From Balaenoptera acutorostrata (taxonomy: Eukaryota; Chordata; Mammalia; Artiodactyla; Balaenopteridae), in assembly GCF_949987535.1 (NCBI RefSeq), contig NC_080064.1, positions 46,643,937-46,707,936 of the forward strand: 64,000 bases of DNA. The letters run 5' to 3'. Position 1 is the stretch's first letter. The number at the start of each line of letters is the position of its first letter. The translations under genes were made by a program, and so were the position numbers. The notes below the pieces were generated by a model. It did not search any database. It saw only the letters and a list, made by a program, of their open reading frames with translations, and had not been told where the DNA came from. Positions 1 through 14,600 of the stretch are shown here, piece by piece.

Positions 1-149
1 TAAAAATAGGTATCAACTGTACTAAAAAAAAGTCTGAACTCTGAAAATATTTTGAGGACAGTCTTCAAATTAAGTTTGAGATTTTTCCTGATAAGATATG
101 CTGCTATTGATTCCTATGTTATAGCCAGAAAAGTTAAAAACTCAATTAC

Positions 150-225
150 CTTCTTCTGCAGCCACTGGACAGCCCAACTCCAGTGATGGGAGTTCTCCTT
201 GAAGTATTCTTTAGCAGCAGGACAC
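150..225 (-). CDS. USP24: USP24 window exon 41 (last in window)
   Basis: About residues 2509-2534, [20 protein letters not shown] then WLQKK, ending on a whole codon at donor GTAATT. By recollection of human, about 86 residues of the protein remain, encoded left of position 1. Confidence 0.94.
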
Positions 226-2564
226 CTGGTGATTGGAGGAAATTTTTATTAGCCAAATGCTTTCTCTGCAAATATACTTCTTTAATATATAGTACTTTAA
301 AATTTGGAAACACAAGTGCTACTTTCATTAAAGTTCAGTTGTCTTTACATTAAATGTGTATGTTTTTTGGTTTGGATACATTCACATGTTTAAACTTCAA
401 AAGGCAGTAAAAGATAAATATGTAGTGAAAAGTTTCTTATCTACCTCTAACTCACCCACTTCATTCTATTAAAATTCCAAGTTGGAAAATGAAAAATAAA
501 ACAAAAATACCCACAACAAATTGCACACTTAATAAATAACCTATTTATTTATTTATTTACATTAAAGTATAGTTGATTTACAATGTTGTGTTAGTTTCTG
601 GTGTACAGCAAAGTGATTCAGTTATAAATATACCTTTTCAGATTCTTTTCCATTGTAGGTTATTACACAATGTTGTATATAGTTCCCTGTGCTATACAGT
701 AGGACCTTGTTGTTTATCTATTTTGTATATAGTACTGTGTATCTGCTAATCCCAAACTCCTAATTTATCCCTCCCCCACCTCCTTTCTCCTTTGGTAACC
801 ATAAGTTTGTTTTCTATGTCTCTGAGTCTGTTTTTTTTGTAAATAAGTTCATTTGTATCATATTTTAGATTCCATATCTAAGTGATATTCGTCTTTCTCT
901 GTCTGACTTACTTCACTTAGTATGATAATCTCTAAGTCCATCCATGTTGCTGCAAATGGCATTATTTCAATCTTTTTTATGGTTGAGTAGTATTCCATGG
1001 TATATATATACACATCTTCTTTATCCATTCCTCTGTCGATGGACATTTAGGTTGCTTCTATGTCTTGGCTATTGTAAAGAGTGTTGCAATGAACATTGGG
1101 GTGCAGGTATCTTTTCAAATTAGAGGTTTTCTCCAGATGTATGCCCAGGAGTGAGACTGCTGATCATATGGTAACTCTGTTTTTAGTTTTTTAAGGAACC
1201 TCCATACTGTTCTTCATAGTGGTTGTACCAACTTACATTCCCACCAACAGTGTAGGAGGGTTCCCTTTTCTCCACACCCTCTCCAGCATTTATTATTTGT
1301 AGACTTTTTAATGATGGCCATTCTGACCAGTGTGAGGTGATACCTCATTGTAGTTTTGATTTGCATTTCTCTGATAATTAGTGATGTTGAGCTTCTTTTC
1401 ATATGCCTATTGGCCATCTGTATGTCTTCTTTGGAGAAATGCCTATTTAGCTCTTCTGACCATTTTTTGATCGGGTTGTTTGTTTTTTCTGTTATTGAGT
1501 TGTATGAGCTGTTTGTATATTTTGGAAACTTAGCCACTGTCGGTTGCATCATTTGCAAATATTTTTTCCCAGTCCATAGGTTGTCTTTTTGTTTTGTTTA
1601 TGGTTTCTTTTGCTGTGCAAAAGCTTAGAAATATGATTAGGTCCCATTTGTTTATTTTTACTTTTATTCCTATTGCCTTGGGAGACTGACCTAAGAAAAC
1701 ATTGCTACAATTTATGTCAGAGAACGTTTTGCCTATGTTCTCTTCTAGTAGTCTTAAGGTGTCCAATAAATGACCTCTTGATAAAATCAAACTAGTCTTT
1801 AACTTTTGTGATTTAAATAAGGATGATATTATGGGGAAAACAATTTTAAAATGTGATTTTGGAGCCCCCCAGCTTTCCATTTTTATTTGCCCATCTAGAA
1901 AGCTGTCCTTATTTGAAGACACTACCGATGGGGATATTGCCACTAATGTATATAAAATGTGATATGTGCAGGGTATGGAAGCACATATAAAGACACTACT
2001 GATGTCTGGACCGTGTGTCTGCTGGCATCAGACATGCTATGTGGCCCCAACACTACTTGGAAATGTCACTTTTAGGCAAGGGCTTATGATGACATGTTGC
2101 CAATATGAAGCCTAATTAATGAACCCACAATTGTGGCAGGATGATCTCCATCTGTGTCTACAATGTTATGTCATCTGGAAAACGCGTGTTCGTGCATTAT
2201 TTCAATGGGGCTCTCATTTAAATCTGTTGGGGATGCTCAAATGCAGCAGATTAATCCCAACAGATTTCTCATTCTCATTCTGGTACAAGTCCAAGGATGG
2301 CAATACCCATGCCTAAGAATCAGCGAAAATCTGGAGCAAAATAAATTAAACTATAAAAAGAGCTCGGTGCAAGATTCAGTGATGGCAGTGCAGTCTGCTC
2401 AATAACCTTGGGTTACACTCCTGTATATATATCCTGAAAAGACAAAATCTCTAATTTGAAAAGATACATGAACCCCAATGTTCACTGCAGCACTGTTTAC
2501 AACAGCCAAGACATGGAAACAACCCAAGTGCCCATCAACTGACGACTGGTTTAAGAAGATGTGA

Positions 2565-2628
<64 letters not shown>

Positions 2629-5600
2629 ATGGAATATTACTCAGCCATAAAAAGAATGAAATATTGCCATTTGCAGCAACATACATGGACCTAGAGAATA
2701 TTATACTTAGTGAAGTTAGACAAAGAAAAATATTATATGATATCATTTATATGTAGAATCTAAAAAATAATACAAATGAATCTATATATAAAACAGAAAC
2801 AGACTCACAGACATAGAAAACAAACTTATGGGTACCAGGGGAAAGGCATGGGTGGGGAGGATAAATTAGGAGTATGGGATTAACATACAAACTACATACA
2901 TACAACAGATAAGCAACAAGGATTTACTGTACAGCACAGGGAACTATATTTAATATCTTATAATAACCTATAATGGAAAATAATCTGAAACAAAATATAT
3001 AACTGAATCACTCTGTTGTACACCTGAAACTAACACAATATTGTAAATCAACTATACTTCAATTAAAAAAAAAAAATAACCTTGGGTTAGCATGCAGTCA
3101 CTCCGATCTTTTGTTGGCCAACGTACTAAATCGGGGAGCTGAAGTTGCAAACCACTCAGGTTCCTTCTAACATTGAGAACCTTTGCTTTCCAAGGGTCTT
3201 TTGACAGATGAATAGATAAGCAAAATATAGTATACATATATCTATACAATGGAGTATTATTCAGCCTTAAAAAGAAACGGAATTCTGATACATGCTACGA
3301 TGTGGGTACACCTTGAAGACATCATGCTAAGTGAAATAAGCCAGTCATAAAAGGACAAATACTCTGTGATTCCATTTATGTGAGGTACCTACGACAGTCA
3401 AATTCATGAAGATAAAAAGTAGAACGATGGCTGCCAGGGGCTGGAGGGAGGAGGAATGGAGAGTTATTGTTTACTGGGTACAGAGTTTCAGTTCTGGAAG
3501 ATGAAAAAAGTTCTGGAGACTGATGGTGGTGATGGCTGCGCTAACAATGTGAGTGTACTTAATGCCACTGAATTGTACACCTAAAAATGGCTAAAATGGT
3601 GAATTTTATGTTATGTATATTTTAGCACAATTAAATAAAAAGAAAAAAGAACCTCTGCCTTGAAGTCAGCCTGTGATCAAGTCCTAGCTCTGACGGCAGG
3701 CATGTCACTTAAACCACCTATGATATGGGACTAATAACAGTACTTAACCTCATAAAGTTGTTGAAAAGGTTAAATGAGAATACAGGCAAAGTATTTAGCA
3801 TAGTGCCTGGGTTCATAAGTGTAATTAGCTGTTATATGACTTTGTCTCTTGAGAGACAGTTTTGAAAGTGGGGACCTAGAAGCTGGCACAGTTGGTAGTT
3901 AACTAAAGATCTCTTGAGTGAAGGTTCATGAACTCTTTGCTGTCGAGGTCCCTAAATCTGCCTTGGACTCCTGCCCTTCCTGCATAAAGCCTGGTGGTTT
4001 AGCATTTTTTTTTTCCCTTGGATTACACAAGATCTGTTACCTTTAACACTCCCCCTCCACATCTCTTGGAGATCATTTGAATAGTTGTCTGTACCATCCC
4101 AGCAAGCATGCTCTGACTGGGTCAGATTCTCTAGGTACTAAAACAAGGCAGATTTTTTCCTCTGGTCATATTTGACTTGTCTAAAACACCATTTCCTCAC
4201 TGCATTTTGAGTCAATACTTACTTCTGAGCAAGAGTTACAAGAAATTTGACACACTGGTAGCAGCGGCTGCTGTCCACGTGATTACTGTGGTGCATCAGA
4301 GCTGAAGGAACAGAAGAGGAAATTTTAACAATAAAGCACTAAACTGAAAGTGGGTCCAAGTAATAACAGCTCTCTTGTTCTGAAAATTTACAACAAACTA
4401 TTTTGATAAGCAGATAAGAAACTTAACAAGAACATGGTGGTGCTGACTCAACACGAGTCCCTAAATTCTAACGGGTAGAAACACTAAGTAGTATTCAAGA
4501 AACACACAGGGTGGTGAAAGTTTGACTTTTACAAGAACTGAAAGGAACTAAAATTTATAATGGCTGATAATTCACCTAGAGACCTTCAAAGTTTTCCATC
4601 CACCACACTACTGACAGAGAGTAGTTAAAATACTTTTACTGTGATAAATGGAAATGTATGGTATTAGTTCAGTTCAACAAATATTTTCTGCTCTTTGCTT
4701 TTAGCATTTAAAGATGGGTTTGAACTGTGCAGGTCCACTTACATATGAATTTTTTTCAAGAAATACATATAGTACTACACAATTTGTGGTTGGTTGAATA
4801 CTCAGATGCAGAACTGTGGATACAAAGGGTGGACTCTGGAACTTGAGCATCTGTGGGTTTTGGTATCCGAGGTGGGTCCTGGAGCCAATGCCCTGCGGGT
4901 ACCCAGGGATGACTGTAATGCCTGGTCCCTGCTCTTGAGCAGTGTATGGTCTGTAAGTTGCAGAGCCCGGGGACTGCCCTGAGCGGAGTACACCATTCCA
5001 AAGGGGGTGGCCTAGAATGCTGTAGCTACAGAACCTTTCTCGCATAAATTTCCTTTGTGCAATAAAAAGAGATCCTAAAACTTCTCTTAATACGTAGCAA
5101 AATCTAAAATGACTCAAGTTAACTGGAAACACAGGTGGATGGTGGGAGTTGGATAAGACTATTTTTAACTAAACTCTTCCTAAGAAATAGCTCATTAAAG
5201 CCACTTTAGCCTTCTGAAAAAGAAAACTCTATCAAAAAACTTTTATGAATAGACAATAGAAATTTGGGTACATTCATACCACAAGTTAAAAAAAAAAAAT
5301 TACATTTCATGAGCTTGACAATATCCTGCATCTAAGGTTTTAGTTTTTTCCTCCTCAATGGCTACAGAGTGGGATGAAAGATTTCTTGCTTAAGTGGACA
5401 AACTTTAGCTTGTTGAAGTCACAGCACCCCCAAATCTTACCTGACCCAGTAAAAGGACCTCAAACTGTGCCTTACTAAAAAGCAGGAGAGTGTCCAGGGC
5501 GATAAGATCCTCTGGCTCTAATTCTCCTGACTAGAATGAGGGAGCCCAACAGCCCTGACCAGACTTCTCGGGGCTTCCTCACTGGTCCACGCCAGGCAGA

Positions 5601-8600
5601 GCATGTGGGGCAGCCCCGGGGAGGAGAGACTGGCTGGAACGATGAGCTCTCTGCACATTTACTGCAGACACTTCTTCGTAAGGCAGCCATACTTGCCTAG
5701 TAATCCATTTTCTGTCTCAAACACAAATTTGACTCGCTCCACTTGTATGGGATCCTCAATGACCTGGGAGAAGTAGGAAACAAAGGCTGGTAAATGAAAG
5801 AAGGAACTTGGGTTACAGCCACTGGTGCCTTTAAAAAAAAATAATTCAAGAGATTATAGTTTCTAACATAACAAAACCAAATACAAACAAATATCAAGTC
5901 ATTGCCGTATTTCTCAACAATATATTAAATTTTAAACTAAACATGAAAAACTATTACATAAGTGATATTTGAAGATACACTCATTTCCTAATATGTGTTC
6001 TTACCAATAACATCTAGAGTTCTCTGTGGGTTATATAGACGCATATTTCATAATCCCAAGGATGAGGTTTATGGTTTACAAAAAATGTGTCAAAGTTTTG
6101 ATATAACACATGCTCTACAAGTTGATGTGGAGGTTTATGCCATGCCAAACAGGGCTGGATCTACATGTTACTCTCGCTGTACTTCTAATGCCCGGGCACT
6201 GAACCGGGCATGGTGCAGTAAACTAAATGGGTCTGTTGTTGAGCAGATGAACAATACGCAGTCCCACCCCAAGGAGCAACAATCTTCCAAAAGCACTAGG
6301 ACCAGAAGGTGGTAAAGACCAGAAAGACAGACTTCTTAGAAATGGCACCCATGAGGTACTGCCATATTGAAAAGTGTTTATTAAATGCCTACCCTGTGCC
6401 AAGGCCTAAGGGACCTAAAGGGAACCCAGGCCCCTCCCCCCCGCCACTGCCCACCACAGCCTCTCTTTAAAAAGCCCCTGGGCTAGTCTCTCACTGGCTC
6501 ACGGTCAGTCACCAAATTCTACTGATTCTCTTTCTAAACACCTACTGTTCTGGCCTTTGCTCCCTCTACTGTCTCTCCTTAGTACAAGCCTTGTTATTTC
6601 ACACTCAGATTACTGCCACAGACTCCTATGTGGTCTTCCAGTTCCAACCTTGTCTCCTCCTTTAGTCCATCCTTCAAGACAACTGCCGGGGGAATCTTTC
6701 TAAGACATAAATCAGGTCACATTGCTTTCCTGCTTCAAACCCTTCCATGGTGCCCATCACCGACGGCAGAAGTTGCTAACTTAAATGTCTACAGAGCCCA
6801 AGACGACAAGACATGAGCCACGCGGCAGACAAGAGGAGTGGTGAGGACACTGGGGAACGGGAGACCACAAGCCTCATCGAGGGGGTGCGCCGCGGCTGTT
6901 CTAGGTGACGGGGCGTGGAGGAAACGGAGCCAGTGTGGCCAGATTACCTGATTTCTCAAGACAGGCTGGGATCCAGAAAGTAAAAAACAAGACAATCTGC
7001 GCCAACTTAAATAGACATGTAGGCGGAACTTGGTCACCAGAGTGTCACCACTGACCTACAGGGAAAAGTCCACACGCACTGGTACCTGAAGCCTTTCCTG
7101 GTCTGCTTTGGGCTTCTTCCCCAAGCCCTACGAGTTCCCACTCCTTCTAGAAGGCTCTACCTCTACAATTCACTGAGCAAACCAGGGGTTTGGTGGAGAG
7201 CATGGGATCCAGGGCCAGTCGCTTGGCTCAGATCCTGGCTCTGTCACTTACTGAACAATGGCCTTGGACAGCTCACTCCACCTCTCTTAAGTTCAGCTTC
7301 TAATAAAACTATATTTCACTGATTACAACTGAATTTTAGCCCCTGCTTTTCACATTTCTGAAATTGGGATGCACCCTACAGTGGATGACATTTCAGTTTT
7401 TTGGCTCATGAAGATATTTTCAGTAGTACACAGACAGTCAGTGGTGTCTCAGATTTAAGTGAACTGCAGAGCCAGCCGTTCACCTCTGCCGGTCACAGGG
7501 TCACACAAGATCACATCTGAGCTGATCACAGTTTCCTGTCCATGGTGAGGCCTTTGCTCTCTGCACTGTGATTGCCTGTGTACTTGTCTGGCTCCCTCAC
7601 TAAACTGCAAGTGCCTATGAGGCAGTTTATCATCGCTCACTTCTAAATCAGTAATGCATGAAAAATGGCTGATATGAAGAGGACTCAGTGAGTGCAGACC
7701 AAAGGAACGCAAAGGCAACCCAAGGACACACAGTTTTTATTCATGAACACATGTTGACTAGTAAATACCTAAATGCAAGTGAATTAGAACATTTATGACT
7801 TACCAACATCTCATGAAGTAGTTGGAACGTATTCTTTAACTCATGGGGTGGAGCTGTTTCTAGTTGGTTCTGAAATATTTTTTAAAAGCATAAAGATTCC
7901 AGTAAGTCTTCAGTGGAAAGCACACTGGAGTGGCAACCAACAGTGCTGGATTCCAGCCCTAGTTCTACCACCTCCTGGCTGATCTTGGGCAAGTTGTTCC
8001 CTTCTCTGCGTCTCAGTTCCTCAAATGCTAAATCTGGGGACTGAAACAAATGACCTCCATGGTCCTCCCACCTGTAACCCTCCTTGATATTTTACTATGA
8101 AATTAGGAAGGAGACAGGAAAAAAAGCAGAAAGGAAGGGAGATAATTTTCAGTCACTAAACAGGCCTAAATTTATACTTATATTTCACTTATACATATCC
8201 TATTTTGTTGAACATGCTGGAGTAGCTATGAGAACGCAAGTGAGAGTGTTCTGAGATCAGCATGCTAGGAGTGAAATATATAACAAAATTCAGCGTAGGA
8301 AGTGGAAAAATCTGCCAAGATACACTAAGTGAAGAAAGCAAGGTTCAGAAAACTCACACTCCTGTGCATTTTAGTAACCTTATACATGTGTGTGGTAGGA
8401 AAGGATACTGCACTACAACACCGCACTTGCAAGGTGCCAGGTACGGTACTAAGTAAGCGAATGAGGCCTGGGAAGACATATACAATGTGACAATACTGAT
8501 CCGCGGGGTAGGGTGGAGAGGGGATGAGCCTGGCCGGTGGTGGTCAAGGTGGACTTTGGCCTTGCTTGCACGTTTTAGTTTTTCACCAAGAGAATGCAGT

Positions 8601-11600
8601 TATATATTATCCATGTAATTAAAAATTAAAGGTTAAAAACAAATAAAAATGCTAGGTGTAGGCGTAAAGGTTTTTCTAATACTCCCCAGCAAGGCAGTAA
8701 ACAGTATGGTTGAGCGCACAGCCCTGCAACCACACTGCCGATGTTCAGACTCCCACTCTGCCACTTGCTGGTTGTGTGACCCTGTGCCTCAGTTTCTTCA
8801 ATTGCAGAATGGTGATAAAAACGTATCTACCTCAAAGGACTTATGTACTTGAGAATTAAGTGAGTTAAATAGGTAATATTCTTGGAACAGTGCTTGGCAT
8901 CTAATAAGTGCAACATAAATAATTACTACACACTGATCAGAGCTTCATAAATGAACTACATACATCACTATTTCAGAAGGTGACAAAAATCAATCTACTT
9001 TTGATATTTTAGATGCTGCCTGGGGAAATAATCTAAAACTGTAAAACCATTTTACACAATAAAGGTCACCACAGCATTAACTATAAAGTATTATTCTTAA
9101 TAGTTAAGAATTGAACCCAATGCAAATGTGCATCACTAGGAAGGGAATGGCTAAGTAAATTATGGTACATGAGAGAATGAAATATACTCAGATAACTTTT
9201 AATGATATGGAAAATACTTATAAATGTCAAGTGAAAAAAAGGACACAAAATCATAAAGACAATAAAATCCCAATTATGTTCAAATACATGCATAGAACAT
9301 AAAAGGGAAATGTATGAGAATATTATAAATGGTCAGATTTTGAGTTCTTTTTTATTCTTCATTTAAAAAAAAACCCAATAAGTATATACTATTTTTATGA
9401 TTAGGAAAAACAGTTAAGGTTTTTAAAAGAAACAGTGCCTGGGAGCCAAAGGAATGCTTTCCTCGTGTCTCACCCACAGGCTCTCAGGCTATCATCGGGT
9501 TTCCCGAGGTCCTACCTTAATGAAATGCAGCATGGTGAAGGAGAAATGCTCGTTACAGAAACAGCAGTACACCACCATCTCAATGAGCGCCAGCAGTGAG
9601 CCCGTCAGCTCTCGCAGAGCAAACATTACCTAGCGGGAGGGCAGAAGAGGAGTCAGCCTTTCTTCCGTCACAGTTTACTGTTGATGTGCTGTTTCTGACT
9701 TTCACTGAAATCTGCTCAGATTTATGATCATCAACATTGCCTCAAAACAGTCTGAGTCTGTCTTGAGAGTTAACACAATTTGTGCAAATGTGCACCTTTC
9801 TCTCGGGAGTCACTTTCATCAGATTTTTAAAGGTAAATCTCCCCCTCCCCCATTAAAATAACCACCGATAGATCCAAAAAAATACACAATGAAAAGCTTA
9901 AAAAAAAAAAAAAAAAGGAGATATATAGCACAGCACTGTTGATGTAATTAAAAACCAGTATGATTATGTTTCACAGAGTCATACTTATGTAAATCAAGTT
10001 ATGAAAGAAGGATTGGAAGATTACGTTCTCAAGAGGGGGTAGCTCTAGGTGGAAGGGGAAGGGACTCATTGTGGATGGGCCACAATGGGAGGTTGTGAGC
10101 AGCCCACTTCCATACTCCTGAGGTTGAAAACCCCATGTGCTTCAGAGCTGTAGTGCGCCAGGACCAGGGACACACACCAGAGACTGGGAATAAACCCTCT
10201 GATAATAAACTGAATGACTGTGACTGGGGAGGTGCCGTGTACCTAGCTCCTGGGACCTGGAGGGCTCATTAGCTGGGCTGGATCTTGAGGCCCAATTCTT
10301 AGTTGCAGAGAGGACTAAGAATATTTAGTCCTTATTTCTTCCTGACACACATACAGGAAATAAAATTATTTGAAATAATCACTTCTCTTAACAAGACTCC
10401 CCTTCATCAGAGCAACATACAAAATACAACTTATAACAAAAGGCATTTTTCCTCAAAAAGAAGGAAACGGCTAAAACGAAAAGAAAATGGCTTTAGCAGA
10501 ACAAGCACATACCTCTAACAGGTAAGGTTTCCCTTCAGACAAGAACAACAGGGCTTCGACTTCCTCGTGGAGGGGCAGCAGGGGACTCGAGGGGGCAATG
10601 CTAATAGGCGGCCGTTGTTTAAATACACCCGGAGCTTTAGGAGACCAAAGAAAAACCCACTTCACTGGATATTATCACATGAAATCGACTCTACAAGGCA
10701 AAGCGATCCCCTCAAGATTCATACATGCAACCACTGAGCACCTACAACTGTTCCCTCACAGACATGAGATGGGAGAAAACACTTACCCCTCTCTTTCAAT
10801 GTATGCCCAGGATGTAGGTGCAAGATCTCTAGACTCCTGGTGATTCCACCCAAGACAATCTTCCGAAGAAGTTAAAATATACAAAGTGCATGAAAAAAAA
10901 AATGCCCAAAGTGCCTCTGAAGAGACCCTGGACAAGGCACTTCTGTTGCCCAATGGCCAACACCACCTGTGCTGAGCAGAATCAACCCACGTGGAAGGGG
11001 TTACCCCACATGCTAGAAAAGCAAGGACTCTCACTCTCATTTTCTTTTGCAAACTCTTCTAACTCATGAATGCGGTAGCTTTGCCTCTGTAGATGGGTGA
11101 GTCAGAGTTTAGGAAGCACACTCTAGCTCACGACCGTCTGAGCGCTCCCAACGTCCCTTCAGACAGCCAACGGCATTTCCAGATCAGAGGGACGCCCTGT
11201 GATTTTAATCTAGTTTCCTGGTCAGATGACATGAAAACCCTACCACAGGCTCGGGGGTCAAAGGCTTGCATTCCACACTGGCTGCCATGCCCCTGACTAG
11301 CGGTGAGACTTTCAGGGGCTACTAGACCTCTCCCTATCTCAGCTTCTGCGCACACAGGAGGGGAACTGCCCTCACAGGTTTGCTGAGGGGACTCAACACA
11401 ACAAACTGTGAGCCCCACGGAAAGGCACAGCACACAGAAAACACTGACTACTTCTCAGCTGCTTTCCTGTATTATCACTGTTACTGTTGCTGTCACGACA
11501 AGGCCTAGAAACAATGCAGAAATGTACCTTTATCCCTATAGTGTTGTTAAATACTTCTATATCCCACCCCAAAGAAATGACTGGCTTGCTCTTGTGACAA

Positions 11601-14600
11601 ACTAGTAAAATAAGGTGAAGTTTAACGTGGATTGAAACAAAAAACTTTAAGTGTTCCTCAAATATCAAATAGCCAAATGAGAAACAAGTAACACCCATTT
11701 AACTGCCAACGTTGTTACTCTCCACATGTTACTGACAAACTCACCATCTCTCTGTTTTCCTGATGTATTAAAGACAGGTTAAAGCTTACCAACGTTTCTT
11801 TGGGAAGAGACATCTGAGTGCAAGACAAGCAATGCCACTGTATTGTGAAGGTTCCCAAATTCTCGTGCTTGTGCCGAACTCCATCGACGTATCTGTTGTC
11901 AGAGAAAATAAAGTGGATGTTAGTGCTTTGGTTAGAAGGGTGTGCGGGTTCATGATACTTTGAGCCACATTCTTTCTCAATGTTTGACAGTAGGACAGGT
12001 CAAAGTCCAAAAAGTCATGGGTTTTAAGCCAGCTTAAGAGTGGCTTAACGTAGATGTATATTAACTCGTATTCTAAAACAAATCCATTTATGTATTCAAT
12101 TCAGGTACTGAGCGCTCACCCTGTGCCAGGTAATTTCCCTGCACCCAGTACAGTGGGGAAAGCCTGTGGGGCTGGAGGTCTGCAGGCCTGGCTCTCCTCT
12201 GCCACTTGCTGCACCACACGGATGTGGGCGAGTTCTCTACCTGACTTCTTTGTGTAAAGACAGAGATAACCTACCTGTTCCGCCCACTTCGTGGTTGTGA
12301 GGACCAAATGAAACATGAAAGGCAGAATGTTTTCAAACTCGTGTGCTCCATAAATGCAAAACAATATTAATCATACAACATAACACCATTAATTAAATCT
12401 TATTTAAATTACAATGACTTTAAGTCAATCGCCAGTGTCAATGGAGTCCCTGATAAGGAAAAGCTTGAAGTGAAAAATAGATACTGTAAATCTCAACATA
12501 ACATCAACACACAGAGCATGTCAGTACTTGTTTCTTTAACACTAAAGAGTCACAGCGGCAAGGTGGTATGACAGGAGGCTGAGAGGAGGCCTAAGTAGCA
12601 AGTCTGTCTCCCTTAATAAAGAAAGGAAAGCTTCCCTAGGCAATGCATCACATACAGGGGAAACCAGAGCTTTAGCCCTGTGACCTTGTCAAGGTTGTCA
12701 CAAGTTGTCACAAGTCACAACTTTTCTGAGCTGTAATTCTTGCCTGAGAATGGGGAGGAAACTGCCTGTTTTACTGAATTGTGAGTTTCAGAGGTACAGC
12801 ATGAAAAGTAACCAGTTCCATAAACAGTATTTATCATTACAGCATGTTCACATTTTGTGTATTTTAAATCTATCAAACAGAAGAAATACAATGATTGGAG
12901 AAACACACCAATATAGGAACTTCAAACAGGAGAGTCATTTTTTGATATATCTGACCCTATTATCACAAAACCACTTCCCTTTCATTTTCTGAATATGAGT
13001 ATTACATCTGCAGCAACATCGTTCAGCGTGTAATGGTTCGACTTCACATCTGAATCCTGGCCTGTGACCAGCATCCCGTGTAAGCACGTCCACCAACACA
13101 GCCTTGCTCACAGCCCCAGAGAGCAAGTGGAGGACCCAATGCCACTATTTCTTGAATGCTTTCGAATCCCCCAGGCAGAACTCATCTTTCCTCCTAGGTC
13201 ACTCAGCACTTTGCATTTTGAGTGATATCCTAGTTAGTCATTCCCATTGGTTACAGCATTTAGAATAAATTCTATGAGGAGGCTGTAAAAATAACTGAAC
13301 TCCGAAGAATTTTAAAGGCTATGTAGTACTTATACCTGGACTCTGATGAAATTAATATTTATTCCCTACAAAGAGAAACACTGTGGCTTCCAAAACCGTG
13401 GCCACTTCGCTGGGATATATAAAAGTAGGCATTACCTGACTGTTCTGCCGGTTGGCCCCTAGGAGAAAGCTGATCATGTGTCGCAGAGCTGAATGCTTCA
13501 GAAGAAGATCTCCGGCCCTAATTCCTTGCTGTCATGAGATATTGAGAATGACAAATTATATTCCTATCCAGACAGAGATCTATGCCAAAAATACAGTTAA
13601 ATGAGAAGTTTTAAGTGGTAAGTTTTTAAATGGTATAATTTACATAGAGAAAGTACTTGTTAAAAATCTAACAGCCCTGCAGTGCTGCACAACGGCCCCT
13701 AGTTTCAATGCAGACTTCTACTCCAACAGTAAGTAACGATCCCTACATACACTGGAATTCTTGCAAGTAATATAATGCACGAATTAAGATTTTTAAGAAG
13801 AAACACTCATAAAACCATATCATATAGATCCTATATTGACCAGTCTGAATTTTTTGCACATATAAAATTCCTTTAGACTATCAATCTGCTATATTAGGAA
13901 AAAAATCATTTACCTTTTGTACAAAAGTGTTGAACAGGAAAAAGTACTGAGCACAGTTTTTACAATTTTCGGGAACATCTTTATCCAACAGAGCAAGTAG
14001 TACCTCCAGTAACTGATGAAGGCTCTTTAACTGATTAGAGGAAAGATGAAATTACATAAAGAAAAAGAGTATAAGACAGACATCTGTAACAGGATTAATC
14101 TGAAGTAAATCACCATAAGAACAAAAGGAAAGTCTGATTGATACAATCCAGTCTCAGATTCAGATGGATTTATGCTTTGGAGAGCAAAAACAGAATTATC
14201 AATTTGATCTTCCAGGGAAGACTGGTGGAACTGTAGAAATAATTAAAAGAAAAGCCTAGTTTTGTTTCCTAGCTTTCAGACTCAAGGCACGGTTCTACTG
14301 CCTAATCGTCACGTTTTTTGCAGAGCCCGTTTCTTTCTGTCTCTTAAAAGGCAGGGGGTTTAGAGGTAACATATTTCTGAATCCCTCCCTCCACTATGCT
14401 ACTTCTTCACATAATCACAGATGCAAAGAATAAAAAACACAGACACAGGCATAGGGGCTAGAAACCAAGCCAATGGAGCAAATGGAGAGCAACAGCCTGA
14501 CAGAATGACAACGGTAATATCGACTCAACTGTGAACTTACTTGAAAGCCCGCTGACGCCTCATGGAAAGCTTTGAAAAACATTTTATTTGTTTAGAAACC

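Noticed and set aside
1214..1558. 114-codon minus-strand frame resembling a protein
   Set aside because: It is a fragment of LINE1 ORF2 C-terminus in a truncated, stop-containing copy, not a host gene.
5697..5763. Reading the GC donor as a sequencing error or a broken gene
   Set aside because: The rest of the donor (AAGT) matches consensus and the frame is preserved, so a functional GC-AG intron is the simpler reading.
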